In this document: positions 14,950 to 17,296 of the stretch, piece after piece
How positions within the stretch are numbered: the stretch's first letter is position 1
Layout: every line of letters starts with the position of its first letter
Assembly (NCBI GenBank): GCA_900321525.1
Contig: ONWL01000007.1
Span: forward strand, 1 to 17,296
Direction: 5' to 3'
Origin: an uncultured Eubacteriales bacterium
GTDB taxonomy: Bacteria; Bacillota; Clostridia; Lachnospirales; Lachnospiraceae
DNA: 17,296 bases
Notes under the pieces: generated by a model
Databases searched by the model: none
What the model saw: only the letters and a program-made list of their open reading frames with translations
Told to the model about the DNA's origin: nothing
Position numbers and translations under genes: made by a program

Positions 14950-14987
14950 AAAAAAGCCCTAAGCTGTATCTGTATACAACTTAGGGC
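14950..14987 (-). terminator. T-box regulated terminator
   Basis: On the minus strand GCCCTAAG (14980-14987) pairs with CTTAGGGC (14956-14963), with further pairing of GTATAC and GTATC-type sequence inside, followed by six T residues (14950-14955). It lies 11 bases after the conserved T-box sequence, as expected for the transcription-attenuation type. Confidence 0.9.
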
Positions 14988-15219
14988 GAATCAAATCCGT
15001 GTTACCACCTAATTTCAGAGAATCCTCTGCACTCAACGACATCTCCCGTCTGATAGACAGTTCAATGTCCTCCCCTGTAACGGTGGGACTCCGTTGAAGC
15101 CTACTCACTGCGTTTCGGTTCACTGCTCTAAGACTGCTTCCTTATCTCCCTCACGAAGATTCACACCTGCCATCTTCTCTCTGCGCTTCAGAAAATAAGT
15201 ACTCCTTCTCTTCTATGCA
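14950..15219 (-). promoter_or_regulatory. T-box riboswitch of the aminotransferase gene
   Basis: On the minus strand the antiterminator T-box sequence reads AGGTGGTAACACGG (15010-14997), where UAACAC stands for the commoner UACCGC. Stem I has a GGAGTA/AGTA element near 15200-15206, an apical hairpin (15172-15177 against 15155-15160) with the conserved GGCAGGTGTGA loop, and CCGAAACG (15118-15111), which suits the K-turn partner. AACGG/CCGTT (15091-15095 against 15079-15083) forms a later stem. The specifier should lie in 15119-15128, just before CCGAAACG; GTG (Val), GAA (Glu) and AAC (Asn) are all readable there and I cannot choose by eye. Uncharged cognate tRNA would favour readthrough into alaA. 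Confidence 0.9.
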
Positions 15220-15225
15220 TTTGCC

Positions 15226-15285
15226 AGTATACCAGGGACACACCCTGTTATAACGTGTTATAACACAAAATACTGCTTCCGTCAA
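15226..15285 (-). promoter_or_regulatory. Promoter region of the T-box/alaA transcript with twin GTTATAAC motif
   Basis: TTGACG (15280-15285) and TATAAC (15257-15262) are 17 bases apart, with a start near 15250. An alternative extended -10, TGGTATACT (15226-15234), would start near 15219, closer to stem I. The self-complementary octamer GTTATAAC occurs at 15257-15264 and 15247-15254, ten bases apart, one over the -10 and one at the start site. This looks like an operator, though both copies also resemble -10 elements. Confidence 0.5.
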
Positions 15286-15345
15286 TATAATTTTCTCCAA
15301 AAAACATCTGAATTCTCGTCAAAAGATGTCTCTTTTCTCTGCCTC

Positions 15346-15753
15346 CTATACATTTCCATTCAATAGATCTGCCAGTGTGATGTTCTCCAGATAGTCATCC
15401 ATGATTCGATCCAGCTTCTGCCACATGGGCAGCGTGATACAGCTGCCGGAATATTCACACAAATTAGTATCTCCCTCCAGACAGTTCACAGGTACCATGG
15501 AGCCTTCTGAACATTTCAATATCTGACCAATGGTATAGTCTTCCAGTCCTCTGGCCAGTCGGTAACCTCCCAGCTTTCCTCTCTGGCTCAACAGCATACC
15601 ACTTTTATTCATACCTGCCACAATAATTTCCAGATATTTCATGGAAATGTTCTGTCGTGCTGCAATGTCCTTTAAAGAAATATATTCTCCTGTATTGTGT
15701 TGGGCCAGATCAATCATGACCCGCAGCGCATAGCGTCCTTTTGTCGATATCAT
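15346..15753 (-). CDS. Rrf2-family transcriptional regulator
   Basis: 135 residues. The winged helix is typical: MISTKGRYALRVMIDLA at the start, YISLKDIAARQNISMKYLEIIVAGMNKSG (24-52), then RGKLGGYRLAR (58-68) in the wing. Cys91, Cys99 and Cys105 (CLEGDTNLCEYSGSC, spacing C-X7-C-X5-C) resemble the Fe-S ligands of IscR, which uses C-X5-C-X5-C; Cys81 lies nearby. The start at 15753 is the standard family start; GGAG (15764-15767) is about ten bases upstream. A frame running to 15828 includes 25 extra codons with no family resemblance. Likely role: DNA binding controlled by an Fe-S cluster or, as in CymR, by a cysteine-synthesis partner. No isc, nif or cys gene is adjacent. Confidence 0.88.
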   Translation of the reverse strand: MISTKGRYALRVMIDLAQHNTGEYISLKDIAARQNISMKYLEIIVAGMNKSGMLLSQRGKLGGYRLARGLEDYTIGQILKCSEGSMVPVNCLEGDTNLCEYSGSCITLPMWQKLDRIMDDYLENITLADLLNGNV

Positions 15754-15833
15754 CCTAATCTCACTCCAATTTCGTTTGCAGACAACCAGGAAAGATTTCT
15801 CCTTCGAGGAATAGTGACTCCCAAACAATTACC

Positions 15834-15862
15834 ATCATACAATATTTTGGGCAGTTTTTCAA
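15834..15862 (-). promoter_or_regulatory. Promoter of the Rrf2 gene
   Basis: TTGAAA (15857-15862) and TATGAT (15834-15839) lie 17 bases apart on the minus strand; the start near 15827 gives a 74-base leader. This supports the ATG at 15753, because the longer frame would begin at the very start of the transcript. Confidence 0.7.
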
Positions 15863-15917
15863 TGTAAAATTCCCGCCTGCCAATCTACATCATGTGTGGC
15901 AAACTCTGTATACCTCA

Positions 15918-15955
15918 ACAGCCTGCATCTGTCAGCTTGGACAAATACAGGCTGT
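15918..15955. other. Stem-loop downstream of the DUF11 gene
   Basis: ACAGCCTG (15918-15925) pairs perfectly with CAGGCTGT (15948-15955) around a 22-base loop. On the plus strand it is followed by GTTTTCTTT, but no plus-strand gene precedes it. On the minus strand, where it follows the DUF11 stop codon by about 40 bases, there is no U-run. It may be a weak terminator or a 3' end hairpin. Confidence 0.4.
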
Positions 15956-15996
15956 GTTTTCTTTATGCAATACAATCTGTTATCTCTTATGAATTT

Positions 15997-16941
15997 TTAT
16001 TCCTCATTTGTTTTTTCGTTTAATTTTTCATTTGATTCCTCGTTTTGTTCCTCACTCAATTCCTCGCTGAATTCCCTGCCTTTTTTCGCCCATACTGTTC
16101 CTGTTACCTGTAATACTGCCACACCTGGATCAATGCTCCATCCTCCATCATATTCCCGATCATACGTTGCCGCCGGAACCGTGATCACACCTGCCACTGT
16201 TTCAAATTCACCTTTCTTTTTATCATAGGTATACTGGTTTCCTTCGGTCAGTACAGTACCGTTCAATGTGACTGTCAGATTTCGCAGTCTTGGATTGAAT
16301 GTGTCTGTTACAATCACATCATCTTCTTTTGTTGCTGGTGTATTACCTGTATTCTGAATGACAAAGGTATAGGTCAATCTTCCATTTTCAATTACAGTGG
16401 TTGGGGAAATGGACTTGCTGATGTTCAACTGTGCAATATCTGCTGAACCAATGGTATCATACACTTCTATATCCCTGCATAAACCTGATCCGCTAATCTT
16501 AGCCACATTTCGAATCTTTGCTTTTGTTTTTGGAGAAGCAAACTCGTTGGGTTCTGCTATATAAATCAACAGTGCATTTCCATCTGCCGGAATGTTCAAA
16601 TTACGGATCACCAGAGGAGGGCCTGCTGTTACGTCAGGTGTTTCTTGAAGTTCACCATTCACATAATAATGCAAAGTTCCCTCTACATACGTCAACGGAA
16701 ATACGCTTGTCCCTTTGTGCTTGTACTCTCCCAGATTGTCTTTCACGTAAATCCCGTTTAAATCTCTTGTGCCGGAATTGACAATGCTGATCACATACGT
16801 GATATTGTCTGTACCGATATAACTGTCATTGATCGCCCGTTTCTCTGCGGAAAGGACTTCCACCAATTCACCTGTGATAACATTAGAATTCGTCAATGTT
16901 CCATTGAATGACAAGGTTGCCTGATTATAAAATGTCGCCAT
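15997..16941 (-). CDS. DUF11-repeat protein with acidic tetrapeptide tail
   Basis: 314 residues from the ATG at 16941, which has GGAGG at 16950-16954. Two DUF11-like beta-sandwich domains are visible: residues about 26-165 (ITYVISIVNSGTRDLNGIYVKDNLG, YVEGTLHYYVNG, NALLIYIAE) and about 168-284 (LNISKSISPTTVIENGRLTYTFVIQNTG, VIVTDTFNPRLRNLTVTLNG). Residues 292-314 are a repeated tetrapeptide of pattern [S/N]-E-[E/K]-x. There is no signal peptide, membrane anchor or LPXTG motif, unlike most DUF11 surface proteins. The same architecture, starting MA-x-YxNQATLSxNG, is common in Clostridia. A sigma-K-like promoter upstream suggests it is made in the mother cell and may coat the spore; this is inference. 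Confidence 0.85.
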   Translation of the reverse strand: MATFYNQATLSFNGTLTNSNVITGELVEVLSAEKRAINDSYIGTDNITYVISIVNSGTRDLNGIYVKDNLGEYKHKGTSVFPLTYVEGTLHYYVNGELQETPDVTAGPPLVIRNLNIPADGNALLIYIAEPNEFASPKTKAKIRNVAKISGSGLCRDIEVYDTIGSADIAQLNISKSISPTTVIENGRLTYTFVIQNTGNTPATKEDDVIVTDTFNPRLRNLTVTLNGTVLTEGNQYTYDKKKGEFETVAGVITVPAATYDREYDGGWSIDPGVAVLQVTGTVWAKKGREFSEELSEEQNEESNEKLNEKTNEE

Positions 16942-16995
16942 ATTTGTTTCCTCCCTGCATACATAACCTTTGCTAATACACTCAGCTTGGATTAT

Positions 16996-17021
16996 GTGGA
17001 GAAGGTTGTCTCCTTCTCTAC
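16996..17021 (-). repeat. Inverted repeat overlapping the DUF11 transcript start
   Basis: GAGAAGG (16999-17005) and CCTTCTC (17012-17018) form a perfect seven-base inverted repeat with a six-base centre, extended by GT/AC outside one mismatch. It covers the start expected from the promoter at 17024-17050, so it may be an operator rather than an RNA hairpin. Confidence 0.45.
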
Positions 17022-17023
17022 TA

Positions 17024-17050
17024 TAACTTATGCAAAAGAGACGAAAATGT
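17024..17050 (-). promoter_or_regulatory. Sigma-K-like (late mother-cell) promoter of the DUF11 gene
   Basis: On the minus strand AC (17049-17050), 16 bases, then CATAAGTTA (17024-17032) fits the B. subtilis sigma-K pattern AC-N16/17-CATANNNTA, with the preferred G before CATA. No good TTGACA/TATAAT pair competes, although TATAGT overlaps the right end of the -10. Confidence 0.5.
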
Positions 17051-17060
17051 GGCAGATTTT

Positions 17061-17296
17061 TCAATCTAATATATGGTAATAGGGACAAATATCTTCAAAA
17101 TATCCATCTTTCATCCGAAATTCCTTTGGAATCGTGCCCAACTGTTGGAAACCCAGTCGCTCATACAAATGTCTGGCGTGAACATTGCTCTCCACCACCG
17201 CATTAAACTGCAGGACCCGGAAACCGTGCTTCGGTGCTTCTTGCAGGCAATCCTTCACGAGCATCTCGCCGATATGCTGCCCCCGACACTCGGAAC
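17061..17296 (-). CDS. GNAT-family N-acetyltransferase, C-terminal part
   Basis: The frame runs off the right edge; 77 residues and the stop codon are present. The acetyl-CoA-binding loop is visible as RGQHIGEML just inside the edge (the Q/R-x-x-G-x-G/A type), followed by the typical AVVESNVHARHLYERLGFQQLGTIPKEFRMKDGYFED, with the N-x-x-A-x-x-L-Y-x-x-x-G-F signature. It transfers an acetyl group to a small molecule or protein amine, substrate unknown. An internal ATG at 17264 is not the real start, because the upstream codons carry part of the conserved motif. It lies 119 bases upstream of the DUF11 gene in the same direction but is probably a separate unit. Confidence 0.9.
   Translation of the reverse strand, partial: SECRGQHIGEMLVKDCLQEAPKHGFRVLQFNAVVESNVHARHLYERLGFQQLGTIPKEFRMKDGYFEDICPYYHILD

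Noticed and set aside
16942..17088. A 49-residue N-terminal extension of the DUF11 protein
   Set aside because: It overlaps the end of the GNAT gene and the promoter; the start at 16941 has GGAGG and a family-typical sequence.

Overview
The gene content points to a spore-forming low-GC Firmicute, most likely a Lachnospiraceae-type gut Clostridium: Spo0A, a T-box riboswitch, a 3D-domain wall protein, an Rrf2 repressor, a DUF4143 ATPase and strong GGAGG ribosome-binding sites occur together. This is a judgement from protein family resemblance. I see no rRNA, tRNA, insertion sequence, integrase, phage gene or CRISPR array, so this looks like ordinary chromosome with a few accessory-looking pieces.

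Layout. 1-1008 (-): start of an unrecognised gene at the left edge and an RmlD-type NAD-dependent sugar reductase/epimerase. 1009-1218: intergenic DNA carrying one copy of a ~70 bp dispersed repeat. 1219-2430 (-): AAA+ ATPase with a DUF4143 tail, lower in GC than its neighbours, behind a very AT-rich promoter region. 2650-3741 (-): mnmA, tRNA 2-thiouridylase. 3742-4369: a 628-base divergent intergenic region with promoters for both sides and a long arcC leader. 4370-5305 (+): carbamate kinase. 5383-5439: a bidirectional terminator shared with the convergent 3D-domain protein at 5438-6979 (-), whose promoter overlaps a WalR-type box. 7320-11623 (-): dnaE followed by a SpoU-type 23S rRNA methyltransferase. 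11717-11786: second copy of the dispersed repeat. 11789-12562 (-): spo0A. 12924-13581 (+): a small XRE regulator and a 70-residue membrane protein. 13676-14896 (-): alaA-type aminotransferase with a T-box leader. 15346-15753 (-): Rrf2 repressor with Fe-S-type cysteines. 15997-16941 (-): DUF11 protein behind a sigma-K-like promoter. 17061-17296 (-): end of a GNAT acetyltransferase.

How the parts relate. dnaE and the methyltransferase appear to form one operon; most other genes have their own promoter and terminator, so the window is a series of short units rather than one pathway. Two themes recur: sporulation and envelope (Spo0A, the DUF11 protein with a late mother-cell promoter, the 3D wall protein under a possible WalR box) and amino-acid or nitrogen supply (T-box-controlled aminotransferase, carbamate kinase).

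I did not find a convincing new multi-gene system. The most interesting items are the dispersed repeat (two copies, one inside a nested inverted repeat), Spo0A with Cys in place of an acidic-pocket Asp, the stacked controls on the aminotransferase, the WalR-like box before the 3D protein, and the sigma-K-like promoter before the DUF11 protein with its acidic tetrapeptide tail.
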